NCBI RefSeq assembly: GCF_000340215.1
Contig: NW_006921534.1
Span: 434,001 to 498,000 of the forward strand
DNA from: Pseudocercospora fijiensis CIRAD86
Lineage: Eukaryota; Ascomycota; Dothideomycetes; Mycosphaerellales; Mycosphaerellaceae
Reading direction: 5' to 3'
DNA length: 64,000 nt
Positions 49,754 to 58,756 of this stretch are shown piece by piece (the stretch's first letter is position 1; every line of letters begins with the position of its first letter). The notes under the pieces were generated by a model. It was not told the DNA's origin. It did no database searches and was given only the letters and a program-made list of their open reading frames with translations. The translations under genes were made by a program, and so were the position numbers.

Positions 49754-49972
49754 TATAAGGAAGTAGTATGTAGGGAGTATTAACACGAGTGAACAGTAGT
49801 CTTAGCATTTAACGATATCGCCTAAGAAACGAGCAATTCTCGAGGTAGGAATAGGTGCCTTATCCTATAGTACTAAGAGTTAGGTAACTCGGGGTTACCG
49901 GCGAGGCACCTCTAGGGTGCCTTGTAGGTGCCTAGCAAGGGTCTCGGCGGTATAGAAGGGTATTCCCTTACA
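49754..49972 (-). repeat. Element C 5' LTR (219 bp)
   Basis: Runs from TATAAGGAAG to CCCTTACA and aligns along its full length with 34358-34576. Confidence 0.9.
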
Positions 49973-49977
49973 ATAGG
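49973..49977. repeat. Target-site duplication of element C, right (ATAGG)
   Basis: Exact repeat of 34353-34357. Confidence 0.9.
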
Positions 49978-51060
49978 TTATATTACCCTCGGTTACTTTA
50001 ATTATACTATTACTACTAGTAGTAGTAGTAGTATTAGTTTCCGTCCTTTACTAGTAGGCGCGAATACTTTTAATCTTTTATCGCTATATAATACTAGTAA
50101 ACGGGCGCGCTAGTACTAGTATAGTAGTTTAATACTACTAATATCTGCCTTTATAAGCAAGTCTCGTTCTTCTACTATTATACTATTAAATAGTAGTAAC
50201 TCGTCTAACTCTATCTCTTCCCTACTCTTACTTTTACTATTCTTCTTATTATCCTTATTATCTATATCCGCGTCGCTAAATTATTGCTAGTACTAGCCTC
50301 GTAGCCGCTCGTAATATTTAACCTAATAACCTTAAAAAGCTCGCTTATAGTAAACTCTAAATACTCGTCGTACTGTTACTTCTACTCTAGATACTTTAAA
50401 TTACTTATTAGTAACTTTCTTATTACCTAGCTTTACTAAATAGCTATTCTAACCGCTTATATACTTTAAGTAAGTAGTATAAGGATTATAATATTTCTCT
50501 TTAAACGCGCGCTACTAAGCCTTTAGTCCTTCTAGGTTAAAATATCGCTTAAAGGTTATATTTATTTATATAGCTATTCTATAGTAGTAGAGTTAGACGT
50601 AGAGACTACTACTACAGTTTTAAGTTTAATAACTACTTATCCTTTAGTTTCTTTACCTTATTTAAGAAGTATACTTTCTATTCTTCCTACTAGCGTATAA
50701 CCTCTAGAAACTTATAGCCTATATCCTTACTAGTATCCTCTTTCGCTAGCTTTAACTTCTTCGCCTTCCTAGTAGGTATCTTCTCTATAGCGGCCTTTCG
50801 TCTAGCTAGTATTATAGTAGACTTCTATAGTAATAACCTATCTATAAGGCTAGATATACGAAGTGCGCGCGTATTACTAAGGCGGGTACTACCGATATAC
50901 GGTCTTTCTAATCTGCCGAGTTATCTACTAATTTGCTTGCTTTAAAAAGCGGTTAAAAAGAATAATAAATACTAGTAGTATGCCCTAAGGTATCGCTATT
51001 CTACCGATTTATTAGTAGCGAGGTAAACGTACTCTTACTCCTCCCCTTCCTATTAGGCTA
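49978..51060 (-). pseudogene. RIP-mutated coding-like relic of unknown identity
   Basis: The minus strand reads as a Lys/Leu/Gln-rich, coiled-coil-like protein between about 50330 and 50830 (KAKKLKLAKEDTSKDIGYKF, then NKVKKLKDKQLLNLKL) if TAG and TAA are Gln or Trp. It resembles C-terminal halves of small DNA-binding proteins, but I cannot name a family. A short TAG/CTA trinucleotide run lies near 50005-50030. This is the sequence into which element C inserted on its right side. It stops abruptly at the acyltransferase stop codon. Confidence 0.35.
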
Positions 51061-52500
51061 TTACTCCCCTCTTAACTTAAAAAACCTCCCCCATCCCTTG
51101 TTATTTCTGAAAAACTCCCCTTCCTCCCTCGCAATCCCAATATACACATCACACCCTCCCCCTCCTCCTCCTCCTCCTCCTTCCCCAAAAATCTTCGGCC
51201 CTACAAAATGCGCCCGTGGAAACATCCTTCCAAAAGCTCCCGAATCAGTCGAAGAGAAATGTTTCACTTCTCCTCCCATTACACTGCCCCAGTGATCACC
51301 GAGTAATTCGGAATGGTAGAAAGATGTGAATCCTACGATTTCGGGGTTGTGGGCTTGCAGGATGGGCCACCAGCTTAGATCGTAAGTATGTTGTTGGCGG
51401 AGTGTGAACATCCCCTCCACAACCTCCCGATCAACTTTGTGGAGAGCTTCGCGGATCTTCCTGGCAAGAAATGGGATGCTATCTTCTTCATTTTCCAATA
51501 TTTCTGAGATTTTGGCTTGCGCGATTATGAAGTAGGTGCAGTTTCCGACAAAGGTGGAGGGGAGGTTGAGGTGTTTTCGGGCGTTGTGGGGGATTGTGTA
51601 GGTTGAGAGTTGGTTGAGGTCGGTGAGTTCGCCGGTTTGGACACGGGTTTGGATGAGGTTGCGCCAGATAGATGCGGAGATTGCGTCGTGGGTTGAGACG
51701 GGGGTGTGTCTGCTTGCGTGGGATTTTAGGGCGAGGGCTTTGGAGGGGGTGAGGTGGTAGTAGTGTGGTGTGAACGCTGGGGATTCTTTGGTGTTTGTTT
51801 CAGGAGGTGATTCGTCGTGGTGGGCGCCTGGGATGAAGGCACCGGTATTGTCGATGTTGTATGCTGGGTGATGTTTGATATCTGTAAGTCCTCCGTTCAG
51901 ATTCTTGAAGATGGTTCGATCGGTATCCATTGCGCGAGGTGGGAGATCTCCAGATTGCTCGCTTGCTTGCTTGCACAGCTCGCCGAGCGCTTTCGTGATC
52001 GTGTTCATACCGTTCCCATCGGTCAGGTGGTGGTATATGCAAACACTGAGGAGCACACCACCTTCGATGAAGCTGAGCTGGAACTTCGCTACTGGTTGAG
52101 GTTCTGGCATGATCGATCCCGGAATGGGCATGAGAAGATCATCTCTGAACGCTGACAGTGGAAACTTTGCGGCCTCCAAATCCTTGTAGCTTGGGATTTC
52201 CTTTGACAGATCTTTGATTACAAGCTCTATGCCCTTTCCCTGAGCAAGTGCTCTCCAGGGCAGCTTCGGATCGTATGGTGACGCATTTGGGACCACTACC
52301 GAATCGGCGCCAAGTTCAGGTGTGCCCTGTACAAGGGCTTTCAACGCCCTTGTTACTACATCGATGACCTTCTCGTGACTTGAGGTGGAGGGTAGTTCGA
52401 AGACCATGACCCGTCGAGAGTAGAGTCCTGGAAGCCAGACATCGCTGTAGACCAATTCTAGTTTTGGGTCGGGTCCAGTGATGAAGATTGATCTATTCAT
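51061..52500 (-). CDS. HXXXD acyltransferase, trichothecene 3-O-acetyltransferase-like
   Basis: Single-exon gene, 479 residues, of the fungal transferase family (PF02458-like) that moves an acyl group from acyl-CoA to an alcohol or amine. Seen: the catalytic HHLTDG motif at residues 157-161, preceded by the family's hydrophobic strand (FQLSFIEGGVLLSVCIY), and a DHWG motif at 402-405 in the place of the structural DFGWG. The start at 52500 (MNRSIFITGPDPK) gives the usual family length. The frame stays open to an ATG at 52707 (548 residues), but those 69 extra residues look unlike the family. Odd: a run of nine Gly (441-449, a CCT repeat on the plus strand at 51155-51182) near the C-terminus, and a stop codon directly against transposon relic. 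Substrate is unknown; secondary metabolism is likely by family. No signal peptide, so cytosolic. Confidence 0.85.
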   Translation of the reverse strand: MNRSIFITGPDPKLELVYSDVWLPGLYSRRVMVFELPSTSSHEKVIDVVTRALKALVQGTPELGADSVVVPNASPYDPKLPWRALAQGKGIELVIKDLSKEIPSYKDLEAAKFPLSAFRDDLLMPIPGSIMPEPQPVAKFQLSFIEGGVLLSVCIYHHLTDGNGMNTITKALGELCKQASEQSGDLPPRAMDTDRTIFKNLNGGLTDIKHHPAYNIDNTGAFIPGAHHDESPPETNTKESPAFTPHYYHLTPSKALALKSHASRHTPVSTHDAISASIWRNLIQTRVQTGELTDLNQLSTYTIPHNARKHLNLPSTFVGNCTYFIIAQAKISEILENEEDSIPFLARKIREALHKVDREVVEGMFTLRQQHTYDLSWWPILQAHNPEIVGFTSFYHSELLGDHWGSVMGGEVKHFSSTDSGAFGRMFPRAHFVGPKIFGEGGGGGGGGGCDVYIGIAREEGEFFRNNKGWGRFFKLRGE

Positions 52501-53888
52501 GCTGGACAACTTGATGAATATGCTTTCCAGCTCTTGGGGAGAAAGTTCAAAGTTCAGAAATATTATCAGAGAGCAGAGTGAACAACTTTGAAATGCGTCG
52601 ACCTGGCGAATGGCTTGAGAAGACAATATCGAGCGCGCAGACGGATTGAAAAGGTGAGACCAACTTAAAGCCAGGTGGTTCAGCTCGATCTGACCTTGGA
52701 CGCACAATCCTTCCTTCAGTGGAGAGCGCCGGATGTCAAGTATAAACTTGAAGCTCCCGTGCCGAGCTTTAGGTCGAGTAGGGTTGTTCAGCTGAATGGC
52801 GAATTTTGATTCAAGCTTTCACCAGAGCGCCACGGAACTTGAGTGTGCATTGGTAAGGCGCAAGCAGAAGACAAAAGCTGACTGATGCGTCCCGTGTCAC
52901 ACTCACAACTCACACTGCCTGATGTATGGCGGTTTGCAAGTGTGGACGACGGTGCTCAACCTTGGACGCCTTGCATGACGTGTGTTCACAGCTTTAACGT
53001 GGAGCTGTCATCTACAGCAATTGAGCCCTCCACTCGCACCTGTTGGAGTGATGCGAGGCATTGCGTAGAAGCAAGATCTTGGCGGCACGTGTCTTGCGTA
53101 GTCATGCTAGTCATCATATCTCAGCTCGCATGCGTCGGTCTCCGCAAGCCCAGGAAGTCCTGCATGGGCGGACCGTGAGGCACGGTTTTCGCCAATTTAC
53201 TTCATGTTGGCATTCTGGCGTGTTGGTAGCGGTCGACGAAGCGCCGTCGTGAGTCGGAGCACTATCGACAGGCTCGGTGGGACGCGCAACGCTTCTGGTA
53301 CGAATTCTAGGAGCGAAAGGAAGTAACGAGAGTGGATGGCGGTAGATGGCGGAAAAGTGTAGGGCAGCGTGATGGTGTTTTGTTGGATGCATGGAAGGTT
53401 ACGGCTCTTCCCTTGCTTGGCAGATGCGGAGCGGAAGCTGGAAGGCACTTCTACTTTTTTCTCAGTGGTGACACCATGACCACCGCGCACAATATGACGT
53501 CTCGCAAGCGTGTCAAGATGCCTCGCGGTGCCAAGCGGTCGACCACCAGCGCCACCAGGATTGTCGGGCCTGGCATCCGCCTTCATTGAGCACGAGGCTC
53601 GACTCGGGGTTGAAGTGGATCTCGGCCTCATTGCGGGAAATGCCGGCAAATGCTCCTCATTCCAAGGACGGCGGCGCCATTCGGAACATGCTAACCACTC
53701 ATAAAAATCGCGTTCCGGGCCACTTTCCAGCGACACGCGAAGCTCCGAACTATTGATGGCGGAACTCCGGCCCCGGCCATTGACTGTGGAGTCTGGAGAA
53801 ATGCGCTGGAGTCTGGAGAGACCATGTTTTCTTAGTAGTGATGGGGTCCACAAACCTGTGGATGGTGTACACGCTCTGTAATACACTA

Positions 53889-54063
53889 TGTATACGACCC
53901 TTTTAGGCGAGCTCGTTGTATATACACAAGGCGGAGTTATCGGATACGCTGATATCCCGCCTACAACCCGCCAAGCTGCTTAATAATGCTCGGATATCCT
54001 GGTATTCGGGCATACCCGATGTGTATCCATGGGTGTATACCAGTATAATATACGATGTATACA
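53889..54063. repeat. Possible small non-autonomous element (MITE-like)
   Basis: A 175-bp AT-rich patch in otherwise GC-moderate sequence. It is bounded by TGTATACGAC and the inverted GATGTATACA, and holds internal palindromes such as TCGGGCATACCCGA near 54006-54019. No target duplication is visible. Confidence 0.2.
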
Positions 54064-54660
54064 ACCTCCATTTCTCACGGGCTGTAAACCCACAACACTA
54101 TTTCTTAGTGCACTTGCCACGAGGAAGGCAAGGGCGAGACAACCACGAGCTCTGCTGCGTGATCTTGACATCATGCGACTCTACGGGAACCGACGCCAGC
54201 TTCACGGAACTACCATCTTTTCCGCACCACCGCACCCAACCATTCGCGGATGAAGGTCAAAAGAAGGGGAGGTCAGATATATGGCATCTAGCAGTGGGAA
54301 GCCAATGCCTCTACGCGAAGTGCCTCTGAGAACCACTCGGCCAATGCTGCCGAAGCGTGCTCACCACTTCTTGGCATCCATCGCTTGTTACTGTTTCTCC
54401 TCCCGTGGCCCATCGCCAAGAAGCTATCTCAGAGCCGCTTGCCTCATACCGCACCATCACCGACAGGTACCATGCAGGTCGGCTTCATCGTGCCACTGGG
54501 CTCCCCGCAGCTCCAAGAAATTCTTCGAGAAACGTCGCCAATGTGCCAGGAAAACGCGGCTATGGATGGAGTCTCATCGTTGCATCGTGCGATTTGAAGC
54601 TGGGTAGCGTTTGCCGACACCAGAGACCAGAGTAATGACCGACACTGGGCCGCAAATGCC

Positions 54661-54668
54661 TACATAAA
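54661..54668 (+). promoter_or_regulatory. TATA-like box of the beta-glucosidase gene
   Basis: tacataaa lies 76-83 bp upstream of the ATG, a normal distance for a fungal core promoter with a short leader. Single-site evidence only. Confidence 0.35.
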
Positions 54669-54743
54669 ACCAGAGCAGTCCTGTCTTCAACCCCGCCGAG
54701 TAGTCGTGAGTTTGCTTGTTGGACTTGTTGACAGCAAGCAGTC

Positions 54744-57422
54744 ATGCGTCGTTCGACAGAGAAGCTGTCTATTGCAGCAGCAGTCCTCGCTTCCATCGCA
54801 ACTGTTCAAGGTCAGACCGACTCCAGCCAACCAGGACCAGCTTGGAACCATGAAGACTACACTACTAGTCCGCCAGTATACCCATCGCCAAACATCACAG
54901 GAGCTGGCGGATGGGAGGCTGCGTTAGAGAAGGCAAAGGACTGGGTCGCTCAGCTCACCACTGACGAAAAGGCGCTTTTGGTTACAGGAACTGAAGGGCC
55001 TTGTGTTGGGTAAGATTGTAGAGAATATTGAAGATGAGTTCTAACTCGGTATCAGCAACATCGCACCCATTCCTCGCCTGAACTTCACGGGTCTTTGCTT
55101 GCAAGATGGACCCCTGGCCATCAGACAAGCGACCTATGCCTCAGTCTTTCCAGCTGGCTTGACTGTTGCCGCTGCATGGGACAGATCGCTTACGTATCTG
55201 AGAGGAAGGGCAATCGCGGAAGAGTACAAAGGCAAAGGCTCGCACGTCATTCTTGGCCCGGTGTCTGGTCCTTTGGGCAGAAGTGGTTTGGGTGGTCGAA
55301 ACTGGGAGGTAAGTCAATTGGTATGGACTCTGATGATGAACAAAGCTGAAACGTTGTAAAGGGATTCTCTCCAGACCCGTACCTGACAGGTGTACTCATG
55401 GAGGACACGATCAAGGGTCACCAAGATGTTGGTGTCCAGGCCTGTGCCAAGCACTACATCGGCAACGAACAAGAGATCCAACGTAACCCAAGCACAAGTG
55501 CGAACAATCAGACCATCGAGGCCATTTCCGCGAACATCGACGACCGAACTCTGCACGAGCTCTACTTGTGGCCTTTCCAAGATGCCGTCAAGGCCGGCGT
55601 TTCGTCGATCATGTGCTCGTACAATCGAATCAATGCTTCTTATGGCTGCCAAAACAGCAAGCTTTTGAACGGCGTGCTCAAGGATGAGCTTGGGTTCGAG
55701 GGATGGGTCGTTTCTGACTGGATGGCGACTCATGCTGGATACCACGCCGCGGACGCTGGTCTCGACATGAACATGCCAGGAGGCCTTTCGTTCGAGCAGT
55801 CTGTACCATCACTTTGGGGTGCCAACCTGACCACTAGCGTCAACAATGGTAGTCTCGACATCTCTCGTCTGGACGACATGGCCCACCGTATTATGACTCC
55901 ATACTTCTGGCTCGGACAGGACGACTTCCCAGCTGTCGACCCATCCACCCCTTCGACTCAACGCACATGGGCGGAGAGCACGTATCGCTACAACTTCACC
56001 TACGGAGATGATGTGGTTGATGTCCGCGATGACCACGCCAAGCTCATTCGTGAAATTGGCTCTGCCGGAACTGTCCTGCTGAAGAACACCAACAACGCAC
56101 TTCCGTTGAAGAACCCCAAGAACATTGGCGTGTTCGGTAACGACGCCGGCGATCTCACCCAGGGCCTCTACTTCGTCAACCTGCTCACCGAGGAAGGATT
56201 TGAGTACGGTGTGCTCCCAGCCGCTGGTGGATCTGGAACTGGTCGCTTGACCTATGTCGTTTCGCCGCTCGAGGCTATCAAGGCCAAGGCTGGACCAGAT
56301 GCTCTCGTGCAGTACGTTCTTAACAACACCCAAATCACCCACGACAATGGCTTGTAAGTTTTCCCTTTCCAATTCTTGCTTGCGAGACATTGTCTGACAA
56401 ATGACCTAGCTCGATTGTCCTGCCAACTCCACCAGACGTCTGCCTTGTGTTCCTCAAGACTTGGGCTTCGGAAGGTTACGACCGATCTAGTTTGTTGGTG
56501 GACTTCAATGGCACCGGCGTTGTCGAGACTGTGGCCGCTAACTGCGCCAACACCATCGTCATCACCCACTCCGCAGGCCTGAACGTCCTTCCTTTCGCTG
56601 ACCACCCCAACGTCACTGCCATCATCGCAGCTCACCTCAGCGGACAAGAGGTCGGAAACAGCATCGTCGACATCCTCTGGGGAGAAGTCAACCCATCAGG
56701 AAAGCTCCCCTACACAATCGCCGAGAAGGAAGAAGACTACGACTTCGTCCCAATCGTCAACTCCACCGAGCTCATCGAAACCGAAGACCCCAACGCATGG
56801 CAAGACGACTTCGTCGAGCGTCTCCTGATCGACTACCGCCACTTCGACTACTACAACCAATCCGTGCAATACGAATTCGGTTTCGGTCTCTCATACACAA
56901 CTTTCAGCATCGGCGACCTCGAGATCAGAAAATCCACCCACGGCGAAATCTCCGCCCTCCCATCCGAAGAGAAGATCGTACCTGGAGGCAACCCAGCGAT
57001 CTGGAAGACTCTCTACACCATTACAGCACCCGTCAAAAACACCGGTTCCGTCGCCGGAGCGACCGTCCCACAGCTCTACCTCTCCCTCCCACAAATCTCT
57101 GACCAAGACGTCAACCCTGTGAAACAACTCCGAGGTTTCGATAAAGTTTTCCTCGAACCTGGTCAGACGAAGGAAGTTACTTTCCCTCTTACACGACGAG
57201 ATCTTTCTTATTGGGATATGTAAGTTTCTTTTGTTCTTTCTTTCTTGTACGGCACTGTACTGACGACGTAAAATTTATAGCAACACACAGCAATGGACGA
57301 TTGCCCCAGGATCGATCGGTGTTCAAGTTGGTCTTAGTTCGCGTGATATCCATGTTGAAGATTCTTTCACGCCTGTTGCGGCTGCGGCTGGTAGTTATAG
57401 GCCACGAGGTGCTAGGGCATAG
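54744..57422 (+). CDS. Secreted GH3 beta-glucosidase, five exons
   Basis: Hydrolyses terminal beta-D-glucosyl residues (cellobiose and similar sugars) outside the cell. Exons 54744-55009, 55056-55308, 55362-56353, 56410-57219 and 57281-57422; the four introns (46, 53, 56 and 61 bp) all begin GTAAG and end AG, and the joined frame gives 820 residues. Residues 1-23 are a signal peptide. The GH3 N-terminal barrel has KHYIGNEQE at 203-211 and the nucleophile Asp292 in GWVVSDW. In the second domain, Glu525 of SEGYDR is the probable acid/base. A C-terminal fibronectin-III-like domain ([25 protein letters not shown]) follows, as in fungal family 3 enzymes of this length. No PA14 insert was seen. The gene is intact and RIP-free although RIP-mutated transposon begins a few hundred bases downstream. 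Related GH3 enzymes include avenacinase/tomatinase types, so substrate is not certain. Confidence 0.95.
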
Positions 57423-57640
57423 AAAGGGCTTTGGATTGGGCGATTGGCTGACTGGGTGATGATGATGACTTCAGTTCAGTCGGAGGAGGCATCGATCTTC
57501 ATTATTAGGTCGTTGGGCTCACGATCCAAAACTATGATTTATGATTAGGCAGATACCTGTTAAACAAACATTCGATCGATCGACTCGATTCGATACTGCT
57601 GACTAGTCGATCTCCTTCTTCTTAGTTCTTTCTTACTTAA
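57423..57640. other. 3' flank of the beta-glucosidase gene
   Basis: Normal-composition 3' untranslated sequence, with gatgatgatgact just after the stop and gatcgatcgactcgattcgat near 57573-57593. No further gene. RIP-type composition starts at about 57600-57700. Confidence 0.5.
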
Positions 57641-58040
57641 CCGCGCATTTAGAAAGAAAGAAAAGGAAACGTTTATAAAGAAAAAGAGAGGAGGGAAAAA
57701 GAAAGTATTATTAACTACGAATTCCTATTATTAATAACAACAACGGTAAAATCTGTCTATATAATAAGAACTATTAGCTAGCTATTCGTTTTTAAAAAAA
57801 AAATTATTTTTACTTTTTTTTTCTAAAATTTTTATAACCTATAGTACTATTATTAGTCTAGTATAGTCTACAATTAATCTAATTAATCTAGACCCCCCTA
57901 AATTAAATTAGATTACTAGGACCCCTAGATTAGATTAAATTAGATTGCTTTAATAGGGGCTAGATTAGATTGCTAGTAAATTAGATTGCTTAGTTAGTAG
58001 GACTAGGCGAGATTAAATTAGATTAAATTGCTAAGCCTAC
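57640..58040. repeat. AT-rich block with TTAGATTA-type short repeats
   Basis: A purine-rich stretch (57650-57705), poly-A and poly-T runs (57793-57830), then from about 57870 to 58030 many irregular copies of (t)tagatta / aaattagatt separated by gcta and rare C runs. These could be decayed copies of a Gly/Trp-like simple repeat (TTGGATTGG) or a minisatellite. There is no coding potential. Confidence 0.5.
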
Positions 58041-58349
58041 TATAAGAAAATAGGTATATAGCAACGTATAGAACACCCTCTACTAATCGTAGTAGTAGAT
58101 AGTAGAACTAAACCGTACCTTTCTTAGAATAGGGCAGAGCGTTTACTATTAACTAGGCTACGTATAGATAGTATATATACCGAGCCGGCAACCGAGTATA
58201 TCCGTACGAGCGACCGAGCTTTTCCGCGTATACGCTAAGCAGGCTTTGCGCTAGCGAGACAGCACCGCAGTATATATAATAATATTATATAATTGTTATA
58301 TAGGCTTGCTAAGGCAGGATAGAAGACTTTACTTAATTAGGTTCTTATA
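58041..58349 (-). repeat. Probable 3' LTR of chromovirus D (309 bp)
   Basis: Starts TATAAGAAAATAGG and ends GTTCTTATA, i.e. TGTAAG...CTTACA inverted ends after RIP, as in element C. A polypyrimidine run (tctccttccccc, 58355-58366) follows, the polypurine tract of a minus-strand element. The partner LTR is outside the window. Confidence 0.45.
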
Positions 58350-58756
58350 ATTATCTCCTTCCCCCGGTATAGCTATTCTAGCTATAGGGTAATATAGTAA
58401 ATTATACTATTTCTTATACTCTACGCTATACTTGCGCGTCTTATACGTACCTATCGCTAGGCTATAGTTGCTAGGTACGTTATAATTTGCTTCGTAGTTG
58501 CTTGCTTGTTTATAGATTTAAAGTGCGGCTACTTCTAGTACTAACTAGAGGTTGCCTAAATTTCTAAGAACGCGGTAGCTACGCGAGAACGCAAGCTATC
58601 CGAAAGCGAGGCGAGTATTTAAAGCATTCGAAGCCCGCTTAAAAACTTCTTCTTTTTCTAAGCGCTCCGAATACTATCCGCCTACCCCCTACCTACTTCC
58701 CCCTTACGCCCCTCTAGTATTACTTAAAGATTTTTCTTTTTCGAATATCTATTAAA

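Larger units (their letters stand above)
34505..49936. repeat. Dispersed GGTACC-centred short repeat confined to element C
   Basis: Consensus about GAGGTACCTCTAAGGTACCT, often followed by aggaggggc; it can fold back through GGTACC/GGTGCC halves. Copies: 34505-34540, 34735-34762, 34962-35006, 35294-35320, 35971-35995, 36451-36475, 36781-36832, 37399-37443, 37954-37992, 38266-38312, 38670-38708, 39107-39136, 47609-47645, 47790-47822 (weak), 48146-48185, 48388-48435, 49068-49107, 49382-49408, 49624-49675, 49899-49936. They occur in the LTR, gag, protease region, integrase and antisense ORF. I saw none in the nested A4 (39599-46757) or in A1-A3. At 37399-37443 the copy is read in frame within an 86-codon open integrase segment. 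Confidence 0.8.
34358..49972 (-). mobile_element. Complete chromovirus, element C, split by nested A4
   Basis: LTRs of 219 bp at 34358-34576 (3') and 49754-49972 (5'), with a perfect target duplication ATAGG. Without A4 and its duplicated pentamer the element is about 8.45 kb. On the minus strand: gag, protease, RT (interrupted by A4), RNase H, integrase, chromodomain; then an antisense ORF, the polypurine tract and the 3' LTR. LTRs differ at about ten sites, all transitions, so it was young when RIP struck. It carries about twenty copies of a GGTACC-centred motif not seen in family A. Confidence 0.95.
52501..54743. other. Divergent intergenic region of the gene island
   Basis: About 2.2 kb between two divergently transcribed genes, with ordinary composition (CpA and TpG present, no RIP). 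It contains several overlapping open frames, the longest 229 codons at 53197-53886 on the minus strand. They are Pro/Arg/Ser-rich, overlap each other and show no recognisable domain, so I do not call a gene. Promoters of both flanking genes must lie here. Confidence 0.5.

Noticed and set aside
50005..50030. TAG/CTA trinucleotide run as a microsatellite
   Set aside because: Short and typical of RIP-derived TA-rich sequence; not worth a separate element call.
51098..51295. Plus-strand frame with a Pro run
   Set aside because: Antisense shadow of the Gly run in the acyltransferase.
53197..53886. 229-codon open frame on the minus strand in the gene island
   Set aside because: Pro/Arg/Ser-rich, no domain, overlaps other frames of similar length on the other strand, no introns or promoter support; most likely chance.
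53916..54329. 137-codon plus-strand frame upstream of the GH3 gene
   Set aside because: Overlaps the possible MITE and several other open frames; composition not coding-like.
55398..57223. Two separate GH3 fragments (319 and 258 codons)
   Set aside because: They are exons 3 and 4 of one gene; clean GTAAG...AG introns restore a single frame.
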